Source of the DNA: Candidatus Cloacimonadota bacterium
GTDB taxonomy: Bacteria; Cloacimonadota; Cloacimonadia; Cloacimonadales; WRIO01
DNA: 41,065 nt
Assembly: GCA_029553545.1 (NCBI GenBank)
Contig: JAKPKU010000215.1
Coordinates: 1-41,065 of the forward strand
Reading direction: 5' to 3'
Shown here: piece by piece, positions 15,523 through 24,063 of the stretch
Layout of the letters: the number at the start of each line of letters is the position of its first letter
Numbering within the stretch: position 1 is the stretch's first letter
The notes under the pieces: generated by a model
Seen by the model: only the letters and a program-made list of their open reading frames with translations
Databases searched by the model: none
What the model was told of the DNA's origin: nothing
Position numbers and translations under genes: made by a program

Positions 15523-17970
15523 CTACTTATCTGCATTCCTGATTGCTTCAATAACTAATGGAGCAACCATTTGATATGCTTCCACTGTTGGGTGAAGATT
15601 ATCCACGAAATATGAAGCTTGTGGTTGTCCGTTAACGCAGTAAATATCCTGAACGTCAACGTAAACTAACCAATCTTTTGATTCGCAATATGTTTTTAAA
15701 TTGCTATTAAATGATTCAATTTGGCTCATTCTTGCCATTGGCTTTTCATGAGTGCATTTACTTGTAGCTAAAACTGCACATTTAAAATTTGGATTAATTT
15801 CTTTAATACCTTCGAGACACTTTTTCATGTTTGCCATTATAGTTTCAACACTAATGTCTGCATCAATATCATTAACACCATTCCAATAAATGCCCCATCT
15901 TGCTTTATAGGAAGCAACTTCGTTTAAATATTGATTTGAGAATGTTCCTGTTTGAGAACCGCCAATACCAATATCTAAAATATCGCTTGTTAATGGAGCA
16001 AAATCTTTTTTGTAATTATGCCAAAGTTGTGTATATGAGTGACCAAAGATGAGATATTCACAAGTGAGTAAATCAGTAGAATTCTTAAATGTGATATCAC
16101 CGCTTAAGCTTGCACCCTTACTAGCGCTCTTAAAGCCAGCATATTTACCAGTTAATGGTTGTTCATCGATATATTCAAAGATACATCTATCATCAAAATA
16201 GACATTGATCTTATTTCCATTCATGACAACTTTCATCTTTCCGGCGAGATTCATGAAGTTTGGATAATATTTGAGAATTGACCATGTAGCGGTGCCGTTA
16301 ACAAATTTACCAAATCTGACACGGCTTGCTTCAGAAAATTCTACCATGTAATAAGAAAGTCCTTCTTCGCTTTCATAGAAAGAATCAGTATTAGGTTTTG
16401 TTAATCTGAAAACTAAACCAGAGCCAACATTTTTACCTAATGAGATTTCTGCTTCGAGGGTTCCATTTTCTGGTAATTGTTCTTTTAGAAGAAGCATTGA
16501 TTTATTCTTTTCAGCACAAATCAAATCTCCTAAACCATACCATGATCCACTAGAAACATCGTATTTAGCTTTCCAGTTATCATTGCTGCTTGCATAGTTC
16601 TTTGTTGTGACTTTCGAGTATGTAACTCCATGTCCTGATGTGCAAATAGCAAATTTAGTGCCAGTAAACATATGGAGACCAGAATAGCTCATTTGATATA
16701 AGCCATCAAAGTAAACATGTATTTCTTTAGTATCTTTAACAACTTTAATTGTGTGTTCTTTGTTGATATCAAACCAAGGTGTGTTCTTGCTCTTTAAAGT
16801 AACAGGGCTACCGCCATCGACAGAAGAAAGATATAAAGTACCTTGTTTAGAAAGATATAAATAATAGTAGGAAACACCAGTTTCTCTGAAGAAGGTTGTG
16901 CTTCCATTGTTATCAATACAAAATGCTAAGCCAACATTGTTGGTCATATCTTTAGCGTTGAATGTTGCTTCTAATTCACCAACAACAAATTCTTTAGATT
17001 TGTGATAGGCAATGGTCATATCTTGCGTAACTTCAAAGCCATTATTAGTAACATTTCCACTACCATGAGCAATGCCATAGTTTTCAAATTTAGAATCCAT
17101 GAAACTGGAATCGCTATTTATAACCATATTTTTGAATTCACTTCCTTTTGAACCAGAATAGATACCTGCTTTGGCACTGCTATTTAATGTGACATTATCA
17201 CTATAAACGCAATTATTATCTACCCAATAATCTACACTTGATGTCTCTTTATCAAGGCTAATTGTTAATGTTGCTTTAGTATTTATTTCAACATTATATA
17301 AAGCTTTAACTAATCTCAAGTTAGTGCCATCGTAGTAAGTAATTTGAGCCTTTTTATAAGAATTAAACCCAAAAGAGTAATAGGTTTCTGTAACATCGTT
17401 ATAATTGAAGAACACAAAGTGATCGTAAGTAAATTCCTTTGGAGAAACTTCAATTTGGAATGTGCCATTATCAAAATTATTAACTAATGTTTTAGCGGCA
17501 CGATAATCATCGGCTACATACTGTCCATCTTTTTCAGTGAATGTAGAAGTTAAATCAGATAATTTTTCGCTTCCAGGAATGAAAGGATATTCTTTAGAAT
17601 CAACAGTAAATGATAAGGAGCCAACTGAAGTACCCTTATTCATAACGGCGAGAGTATAAACGCCTTCATTCAATTCAGCATCCAAACTAACTTCGCTCAT
17701 TGATGGGTCTTTTAAAACAAGAGACAATTCATTTGTTAAAAGTTCGGAATAGCCAATAGTCTTTTCAGTCGCATCTGAATAGAATAACTTAAATAATAAT
17801 GTTGAGGTATTTAATTTATCTCCTTCAACATAATTAAGCTTAGTGTCTGTTATAACTACAGATTCAATCGTAGGAATTGTAACAACTTCTTGCTCTGGTG
17901 GTTTTTTTCCACCACAAGCAGAAAGAGTAAACAGCATTCCTAAAACAATAATACTTTTTGAAATTTTCAT
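15523..17970 (-). CDS. Lipoprotein with concanavalin-like modules and SGNH hydrolase
   Basis: An 815-residue surface lipoprotein with lipobox L-S-A-C (Cys19). An Ig-like segment with V-E-G-D-K-L spans about residues 35-125. Three beta-sandwich modules of LamG/DUF1080-like type follow (about 130-640), each with V-Y-F-D or I-H-V-Y-F-D strands. The C-terminus is an SGNH/GDSL hydrolase: block I F-G-H-S-Y-T (Ser near 645), block II G-I-G-G-S, block III N-G-V-N-D and block V D-N-L-H-P-T (His near 793). Block I has G-H-S instead of G-D-S. Likely activity is carbohydrate esterase (deacetylation) on an extracellular glycan. Its ATG overlaps the TGA of the membrane-protein gene upstream. Confidence 0.82.
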   Translation of the reverse strand: MKISKSIIVLGMLFTLSACGGKKPPEQEVVTIPTIESVVITDTKLNYVEGDKLNTSTLLFKLFYSDATEKTIGYSELLTNELSLVLKDPSMSEVSLDAELNEGVYTLAVMNKGTSVGSLSFTVDSKEYPFIPGSEKLSDLTSTFTEKDGQYVADDYRAAKTLVNNFDNGTFQIEVSPKEFTYDHFVFFNYNDVTETYYSFGFNSYKKAQITYYDGTNLRLVKALYNVEINTKATLTISLDKETSSVDYWVDNNCVYSDNVTLNSSAKAGIYSGSKGSEFKNMVINSDSSFMDSKFENYGIAHGSGNVTNNGFEVTQDMTIAYHKSKEFVVGELEATFNAKDMTNNVGLAFCIDNNGSTTFFRETGVSYYYLYLSKQGTLYLSSVDGGSPVTLKSKNTPWFDINKEHTIKVVKDTKEIHVYFDGLYQMSYSGLHMFTGTKFAICTSGHGVTYSKVTTKNYASSNDNWKAKYDVSSGSWYGLGDLICAEKNKSMLLLKEQLPENGTLEAEISLGKNVGSGLVFRLTKPNTDSFYESEEGLSYYMVEFSEASRVRFGKFVNGTATWSILKYYPNFMNLAGKMKVVMNGNKINVYFDDRCIFEYIDEQPLTGKYAGFKSASKGASLSGDITFKNSTDLLTCEYLIFGHSYTQLWHNYKKDFAPLTSDILDIGIGGSQTGTFSNQYLNEVASYKARWGIYWNGVNDIDADISVETIMANMKKCLEGIKEINPNFKCAVLATSKCTHEKPMARMSQIESFNSNLKTYCESKDWLVYVDVQDIYCVNGQPQASYFVDNLHPTVEAYQMVAPLVIEAIRNADK

Positions 17971-18965
17971 GATTCTTTTTCAAAAACCTCCATTTGTTTC
18001 TCTTCAATCGCTTTTTCAGTTTCTTTATCTTGTAAAGATTTATAAATTCCCTTCTTTTTAGGGAAGGTAAAAATGAAATTACCAACAAGAACAGAAACAA
18101 TTAAGTAAATAGTAGTCGCTAAGGAGAAAGTGAAAACCATTTTGTCCGACTTAATAACAGCAGAACTAGGTGCCATCTTAATATAATGTTCTGAATGAGC
18201 ATCAACTTGTTTATCAAGTTCCTTCTTAGCTTTGTTAAATATTTCAACATTACCACTATTGAAATCATGGCCTTTTTGAATTGACTTTGAGTTGTATTCA
18301 TCAATATAAGGGCGTAGATCTTTGTAAATATTTGATTCTATTTGAGGATATTTTTCATTAAATTCATATGAACAAACGATATTGTTATTGTTATCTATTA
18401 ATTGAAAAGATTTAACAGTATCGTTTAAATCATTAATATTTGAAACCCAATCAGTTTTTGTAATGTAGATAGTCAAGAAATGGTATTTAGCCTGATAGTC
18501 AAAGAAATTGATACGATAATTGATATCCGTTTCTTGGCTATCTTTTGAATTAAAAAATAAATCACATTCTTTATTATTAGTTGTTACAAAATGCACTTTA
18601 GCATTATTGCCTTTAGAGAAATCAGGCACATAGAAGAAGGAGAAAGCAATACTTTCTTCAACAGTGTCATATAATGTTTCATATTTTTTGTTTGATGCAT
18701 TATATGTGTAATGTGGCTGTTTAGTTAAAACTGGTTGAACTTCAATTTTAATTTTGTCTGTATTGTAAGTAGATAAATATTTATCATCTTCTTTTGCAGA
18801 AGCGTAATAGAAAAACGAATTAGCTAAATCAAAATTCCTCTTATTAACAGCATCTTTTGCCATTCCATCAAAAGTAGATTGGAAGGAAATGGTAGCGACC
18901 AATAGGACCACTCCCACTCCAAAGATTAAAGAGACAATAGCGTAAATTAGTTTTTTCCACCACAT
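17967..18965 (-). CDS. Two-TM membrane protein with large ectodomain, unknown
   Basis: A 332-residue protein that I do not recognise. A first membrane span lies at about 5-27, an extracytoplasmic domain of about 245 residues follows, then a second span (about 278-300). A charged cytoplasmic tail is rich in Lys and Glu. The ectodomain is mixed alpha/beta by eye, with several Asn/Tyr-rich strands and no cysteine motif. It lies within the glycan operon between the cytoplasmic GH43-like gene and the SGNH lipoprotein gene. No clear ribosome site precedes the ATG. It could be a membrane scaffold or sensor for the surface enzymes, but nothing in the sequence shows this. Confidence 0.6.
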   Translation of the reverse strand: MWWKKLIYAIVSLIFGVGVVLLVATISFQSTFDGMAKDAVNKRNFDLANSFFYYASAKEDDKYLSTYNTDKIKIEVQPVLTKQPHYTYNASNKKYETLYDTVEESIAFSFFYVPDFSKGNNAKVHFVTTNNKECDLFFNSKDSQETDINYRINFFDYQAKYHFLTIYITKTDWVSNINDLNDTVKSFQLIDNNNNIVCSYEFNEKYPQIESNIYKDLRPYIDEYNSKSIQKGHDFNSGNVEIFNKAKKELDKQVDAHSEHYIKMAPSSAVIKSDKMVFTFSLATTIYLIVSVLVGNFIFTFPKKKGIYKSLQDKETEKAIEEKQMEVFEKES

Positions 18966-18981
18966 AGATAATTATTAATTA

Positions 18982-21453
18982 TTATAAAGTTTTAAAGTCG
19001 ATGTTCTTGTAAGCACCAGAACCCCAAATGGAGTATAATCCGACTGCACCTCTAGTGAATCCAGTAGAAACATTAGTTTCAATTGCTAGTTTATCATCAA
19101 CAAACACTTTAATAGTATTATCAACAACAATAATCTTAACTTTGTAATACTTATTTAATTCGCCACTAAAAGGTTCTTCTTTAATTATGTATGACTTTGT
19201 ATTGCCGAAATTGTATTTAGAAATAGAAATTTTTTCTAAACCTAATTCTAAGAAATAACCTTGGATATGGGTATTGAAATCAATGAAGTTTTGTCCAGGA
19301 ACTTCGTGTGGAGCGTAATTGTCTTGTCTAAAGATAATTCCTACAGGAGCGTTAGTTTCACTTGGCATAATCTTCATATCGACATTTAATTCGAAATCCT
19401 TGACTAATTGAGAAGTAAAAGAAGCAAATGCTCTTTTTCCAGATACTTGTAATTCTTTATCTTCTTTTGAATATTGATATCCTTCTCTAACGAATGTAAT
19501 GCCATCAGCGTTAGAAGAGAGATCGTTAACAAAAGTTTCTTTTTCTGTAATTTTTGCAAATGAGAATGAAACTAAAGAGAATTCATCTTCAACGCATTTA
19601 ATGGAAATCATATGAACACCTTTTGTTAATTTGCCATATCTAACCATGACGCGTACAACATCATCTTCAACATCAAATTTTGCAGGTAATTCAAAGGTTT
19701 TATATTCCTCATCATCTAGAGCAATAGCAACTTTCTTACCTAAATGTTGTTTATTTAAAATAACATTCAAGCCATAGTAGCCATCTTCTTTAACGTTAAC
19801 TGGATAACGAACGAAATCACCTTTGTTCAAATTAAGTTGTTCAGTGTAGTTATATTCACCAACACCACCGACAACAGTGACAGGTTCTTCTTTTGTTAGT
19901 TTAAATGGAACAAAATCGCCATAAGCATTGTCTTTTAAATGTAAGACAGCAGGAATTTCGCCTAAGATTTGTTTAATTTCGCTGCAATCACTGCTGCCAT
20001 TAGCTTCATCACTAATTGCGGTATAGCCCACTAATGGAACATTGCCTTTTACTAAATAACCAACTTTGCCTTTGGCAAGGTCAATCTTAGTGGTAATTTT
20101 AAGCATATTATTGAAATAAACATTAAGTGTGCCATCATAAGCCACTCTAAATGTTTGGTTGTGTTTATAAGAATAGTCAACTGCTAAAGAACCTTCCTCA
20201 ACAATAGTTTCAGTTCCAGCAGCAACTTTAATTAAATAGATCTTGCGGTTTTCATAATCTGGTCTAATTAACATGTAGTTTTCTTTATCAACATAAGAGA
20301 ATACGACATCAGTGTTCTCGCCTTCTTTTACGTTGAATTCAGCTGTAAATCTTTGTTTTGATTCTAATGTTGATAAATAGAAACTATCAACTTTTTCAAA
20401 TCCTTCATTCAAAGAATAAGAGGAGAAGAATGGGAATTTAGGATAAATACCACCTTCTTTATTACTTGTGCCAGTCATAAATCCGTGATTAACCAATAAA
20501 CGGTCAATGTTGAAAGATCTATGTGTCATGCCATCTTCAAATAAAGCATCTAGGTTGTGATAGCAAATATAATAGGAGTCCATATCTGGTCCCATGAAGT
20601 TAATTGAATGGCCTAAACCAACATGGCCTTCATCTTTATCGCAGTTTAATAAAATTGGGTTATTTGCACCACGAATGAATGAACGGGAAATATTGAAATC
20701 ATTGTAATAATCAATCTTATCAGTTACAGCGTATAAGACTTGATAGCCAGGTGTTTGATAGTGACAGCCAGTATAAGTTAAATAATACCAACCTCTAATT
20801 TTGCAGATACCAGGTCCTTCAGTCCAAGCACCAGTGCCATCGCTTGCTGGAATAATATCGCCTTGAGTGAAAGCTTTAAAGTCATGGAATCTATGAACAG
20901 TAATTCCTTTTGGAGTAGCATGAAAGAATAAGATGTGTTCGTCATCATCAATCAAAACAGTGCCATCAATTTTAGCATCGATTTGATCAGAATATTTTTC
21001 AAAAGGTCCTTCTGGTGAATCAGCGACCAAAACACGGTGTCCACGAGTTGGAGAAACAGCGGCTTCACCTGGGGAAACGATTAAATAAAATTTACCATTA
21101 TAGTAATAAACTTCAGGAGCGTAAGCATTTCTAGTGTAACGGCCATTTTCGTCAACTTCTTTGACAACATAGCCTTCTTTCATGCCTTTATTTTTAATAG
21201 GCTCCCAATTAAGCAAGTCTTTGCTCTTCCAAGCACGTAAACCAAAGTTAGTTAAACCACTGGTAGTAATGTATAGGTAATAATAACCGTTATATCTATA
21301 AATATAAGGGTCAGCACAACCGTTACTAAATTGTCCTTTAACGACTGATTTGTCGAATCCACCACAATCGTAGTTATTAAAATTTTTGTTATCTAAGGTT
21401 TTAATTTTAATGGAATCTAATTTGATTCCTCTATCTTCACTAATTGCACTCAT
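18982..21453 (-). CDS. Cytoplasmic GH43-like glycosidase with C-terminal modules
   Basis: An 823-residue glycoside hydrolase of the five-bladed propeller type (GH43-like, clan GH-F). Catalytic candidates are in place: base Asp48 in C-A-D-P-Y, Asp163 in D-G-T and acid Glu212 in T-E-G-P. Beta-sandwich and CBM-like modules follow (about 350-825). Unlike its two neighbours it has no signal peptide. The ATG at 21453 sits 6 nt after GGAGG, and the N-terminus begins where the mature part of the paralogue begins. It would act on imported oligosaccharides. GH43 enzymes commonly cleave arabinose, xylose or galactose linkages; the specificity here is unknown. It is part of a tandem trio. Confidence 0.82.
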   Translation of the reverse strand: MSAISEDRGIKLDSIKIKTLDNKNFNNYDCGGFDKSVVKGQFSNGCADPYIYRYNGYYYLYITTSGLTNFGLRAWKSKDLLNWEPIKNKGMKEGYVVKEVDENGRYTRNAYAPEVYYYNGKFYLIVSPGEAAVSPTRGHRVLVADSPEGPFEKYSDQIDAKIDGTVLIDDDEHILFFHATPKGITVHRFHDFKAFTQGDIIPASDGTGAWTEGPGICKIRGWYYLTYTGCHYQTPGYQVLYAVTDKIDYYNDFNISRSFIRGANNPILLNCDKDEGHVGLGHSINFMGPDMDSYYICYHNLDALFEDGMTHRSFNIDRLLVNHGFMTGTSNKEGGIYPKFPFFSSYSLNEGFEKVDSFYLSTLESKQRFTAEFNVKEGENTDVVFSYVDKENYMLIRPDYENRKIYLIKVAAGTETIVEEGSLAVDYSYKHNQTFRVAYDGTLNVYFNNMLKITTKIDLAKGKVGYLVKGNVPLVGYTAISDEANGSSDCSEIKQILGEIPAVLHLKDNAYGDFVPFKLTKEEPVTVVGGVGEYNYTEQLNLNKGDFVRYPVNVKEDGYYGLNVILNKQHLGKKVAIALDDEEYKTFELPAKFDVEDDVVRVMVRYGKLTKGVHMISIKCVEDEFSLVSFSFAKITEKETFVNDLSSNADGITFVREGYQYSKEDKELQVSGKRAFASFTSQLVKDFELNVDMKIMPSETNAPVGIIFRQDNYAPHEVPGQNFIDFNTHIQGYFLELGLEKISISKYNFGNTKSYIIKEEPFSGELNKYYKVKIIVVDNTIKVFVDDKLAIETNVSTGFTRGAVGLYSIWGSGAYKNIDFKTL

Positions 21454-21470
21454 AAGCAACCTCCAAATAA

Positions 21471-24062
21471 TTAGTCAAGCGAACGCACTTTTAATTTTTG
21501 ATAAGAAATCTCACCACTAGATGCATAAATACCACATGCACCACTAGTAAATGCTAAATCATCAAAATATGTAATTACCGTTTTGCCATCGAGTTTAACG
21601 TCAAAACGATTATTTCTTCCTGTAACAATAACGTTATGATATTTGTTTGCTTCAACTGAAAGACTCTTCTTTTCAAGTTGAACAGTTTTATTTCCGAAAT
21701 AATTAACGCGGTACAAAGTGACATCCATTGTAGTAAAGGCAACATAATATCCTTGGAACGCTAATTCTTTTGTAGCCTCTTCTTCCGCAGAGAAATCTCT
21801 ATCAGAATCATCGGAGTATTCAGCGTAGTTCTTCACATGGAAAACGACACCAGCTTGGTTAGATAAGGAATATAAGCTAGGTGTTGGTAAATTAATATCA
21901 ACGCTCATATCAAAATCATGAATGTGTTTTTCCATCGCTACTGCGTAATTTCTTTCTGAGTTATTAGAATGAATCGCAGAATTTGCAAAATTCCATGTAT
22001 TATCTTTAGCAAAATATAAACCTGATGTAGTTTCATCCACTAAAGGAGAAGAAACATAATAATTCTTTGCGGCTTTCTTTACGAATTTAAAGCTAACTAA
22101 CTCAAGACCATCATTGCTGAGATTTTGAATCTTTACTTGATTTAAGCCAGATTTAATTTCGAAATCCCCTAAAGAAACCTTCATGAAATTATTTTCAGTA
22201 GAATTATAAATAGTAGGGATTTTTAGTTTAACATCGTCGCTGCCTTGAACTTCAATAGCGATTTCTTTGCCTTGATCTTTCTTTGAAACAACGATTTCAA
22301 TAGAATAACGGCCTTCCTCATTGAAGTTTGTGAGGTATCTAGCATAATCGTAAGCTGAACCTAATTTGAGGGCGGAGACACCTTGATATTCTTTATCGCC
22401 TTCAATAGTGAAGACTCCGCTATTAGAGCTTAAAGAATAGGATTGCATACCTTCGATTTGATTTTCTCTCATGTATAAGGATGCTGGAATATCAGAAAGA
22501 GCTTGTTTAATTTCTAATTCGTTAGATAAGCCTCTAGCAACATTAGAATAGGCTGTATAACAGATTTCAGTATTTTCGCCTTTTAAATATCCAATTTTTC
22601 CGCCTTTTAAATCAATATCCATTGCATTGATTTTTAAAGATTCATCAAAATGTAAATCAAATTTACCATCTCTATAAGAAATTCTTACGGTGTGCAAATT
22701 GGAATAAGAATAATTTCCAAAAATAGAAACGCTCTTGATTAATGTTTGTTTTCCTTCTTTGATTTGATAAACATCAATAGTGTTGAGATCAAAATCTAAA
22801 GAAATGTATGAATAATTTGAAGCGTCATTATAAGAGAAGATAAGTTTACTATCTTTTGCGTTTTTCAAATTGAATTCTGCAGAGAATGTATCATGAGATG
22901 CAGTTGAAGAGAGCAATAACGCTCCTTCTTTTGTTAAACCTTGTTCTGTTTTAGTTGAGAATATAGGAAGGCTTGGTTTAATTGAATTAAAACGATTATG
23001 GTGAGTTGTTAATAAGTTACCAGAAATAAGCAGACGATCTAAATTGAATGAACGATCTAAGCCCTTTCTTCTATTAATGTTTTGGTAAGCCATGTAATAA
23101 GAATCTAAATCTGGTCCTAATACAGTAGAAGCACTACCTAAACCAATGAATCCTTCATCAGCGTCAGCGTTAACTAGTAAAGGTTGATTAGCACCATTAA
23201 CAAAGGAACTTGAAATACCTTCAGGAGTGTCATCGTTGCCCCATCCATCACTAATAGAGTAGCAAACTTGATGAGAGCCAACGCCTTCATGTAAACCAGA
23301 ATAAGTGAGGTAATATTTGCCCATATATTCAAAAACAGAAGGAGATTCGCTAATATTTCCCGCTAAATTTGTATTGCCAATAATATTCTTTGTATCAACT
23401 ACTTTTGTCATTGAAGGCATAGAACCTGTAAAAATTCCACCTTCGCCAGTTGATAAGAAGAAGTTATTCTCATAAGCATCTTTAACCACTGTTCCATCGA
23501 CATAACTATCGATTTTGCCACTTGAGACTTCCTTGAATGGTCCTTCAGGTGAATCACTCATTAAAATATGATGTCCTTCAGGTCCTTTTGCAGCGGAAGT
23601 GAATTTAGATTCATACATGTAGAAATGTCCGTCTTCATAATGCACTTCTGGTCCATAAGCACCAGTGGTAACAGAGTCTAATTTTGAAGAAACATAGCCT
23701 TTATCTAAGCCAGTCCCTTGGCAGCGTTCCCAATTGATTAAATCATCAGATTTCCATCCGAGAACACCCGCCATACCACCAGCTGTGTGGCTAGATGCTG
23801 CATATAAATAATATGTACCGTTATATCTTAAGATATATGGGTCACCAATACCAACGCCTTCAATTTGACCTTTAATTGTGGAGTTTCCAGAATTAACAAA
23901 GTTATTGAAATCGTTGTTGTCATAATATTCAACATCATAATCAAAATGACTTAAACCTCTAGTGTCGCCACCTTGTGGTTTAGAATTATTATTCCCAAGA
24001 CATCCAGTAAGAACGAGAGATGAGGAAACAATTAATAATTGGATAGAATATTGTTTTTTCAT
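21471..24062 (-). CDS. Surface lipoprotein GH43-like glycosidase
   Basis: An 863-residue lipoprotein (L-T-G-C, Cys21) with a GH43-like propeller. It carries base Asp74 (G-D-P-Y), Asp189 (V-D-G-T) and acid Glu239 (S-E-S-P), so it should be active. Later modules include concanavalin-like and CBM-like beta-sandwiches that align with the neighbours. The start at 24062 gives a proper K-K-Q signal peptide. An upstream in-frame ATG at 24071 is only 2 nt from AGGAGG. The start lies 1 nt after the stop of the preceding gene. It is probably anchored outside the membrane and cuts a polymer or side chain before uptake. Confidence 0.82.
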   Translation of the reverse strand: MKKQYSIQLLIVSSSLVLTGCLGNNNSKPQGGDTRGLSHFDYDVEYYDNNDFNNFVNSGNSTIKGQIEGVGIGDPYILRYNGTYYLYAASSHTAGGMAGVLGWKSDDLINWERCQGTGLDKGYVSSKLDSVTTGAYGPEVHYEDGHFYMYESKFTSAAKGPEGHHILMSDSPEGPFKEVSSGKIDSYVDGTVVKDAYENNFFLSTGEGGIFTGSMPSMTKVVDTKNIIGNTNLAGNISESPSVFEYMGKYYLTYSGLHEGVGSHQVCYSISDGWGNDDTPEGISSSFVNGANQPLLVNADADEGFIGLGSASTVLGPDLDSYYMAYQNINRRKGLDRSFNLDRLLISGNLLTTHHNRFNSIKPSLPIFSTKTEQGLTKEGALLLSSTASHDTFSAEFNLKNAKDSKLIFSYNDASNYSYISLDFDLNTIDVYQIKEGKQTLIKSVSIFGNYSYSNLHTVRISYRDGKFDLHFDESLKINAMDIDLKGGKIGYLKGENTEICYTAYSNVARGLSNELEIKQALSDIPASLYMRENQIEGMQSYSLSSNSGVFTIEGDKEYQGVSALKLGSAYDYARYLTNFNEEGRYSIEIVVSKKDQGKEIAIEVQGSDDVKLKIPTIYNSTENNFMKVSLGDFEIKSGLNQVKIQNLSNDGLELVSFKFVKKAAKNYYVSSPLVDETTSGLYFAKDNTWNFANSAIHSNNSERNYAVAMEKHIHDFDMSVDINLPTPSLYSLSNQAGVVFHVKNYAEYSDDSDRDFSAEEEATKELAFQGYYVAFTTMDVTLYRVNYFGNKTVQLEKKSLSVEANKYHNVIVTGRNNRFDVKLDGKTVITYFDDLAFTSGACGIYASSGEISYQKLKVRSLD

Positions 24063-24063
24063 A

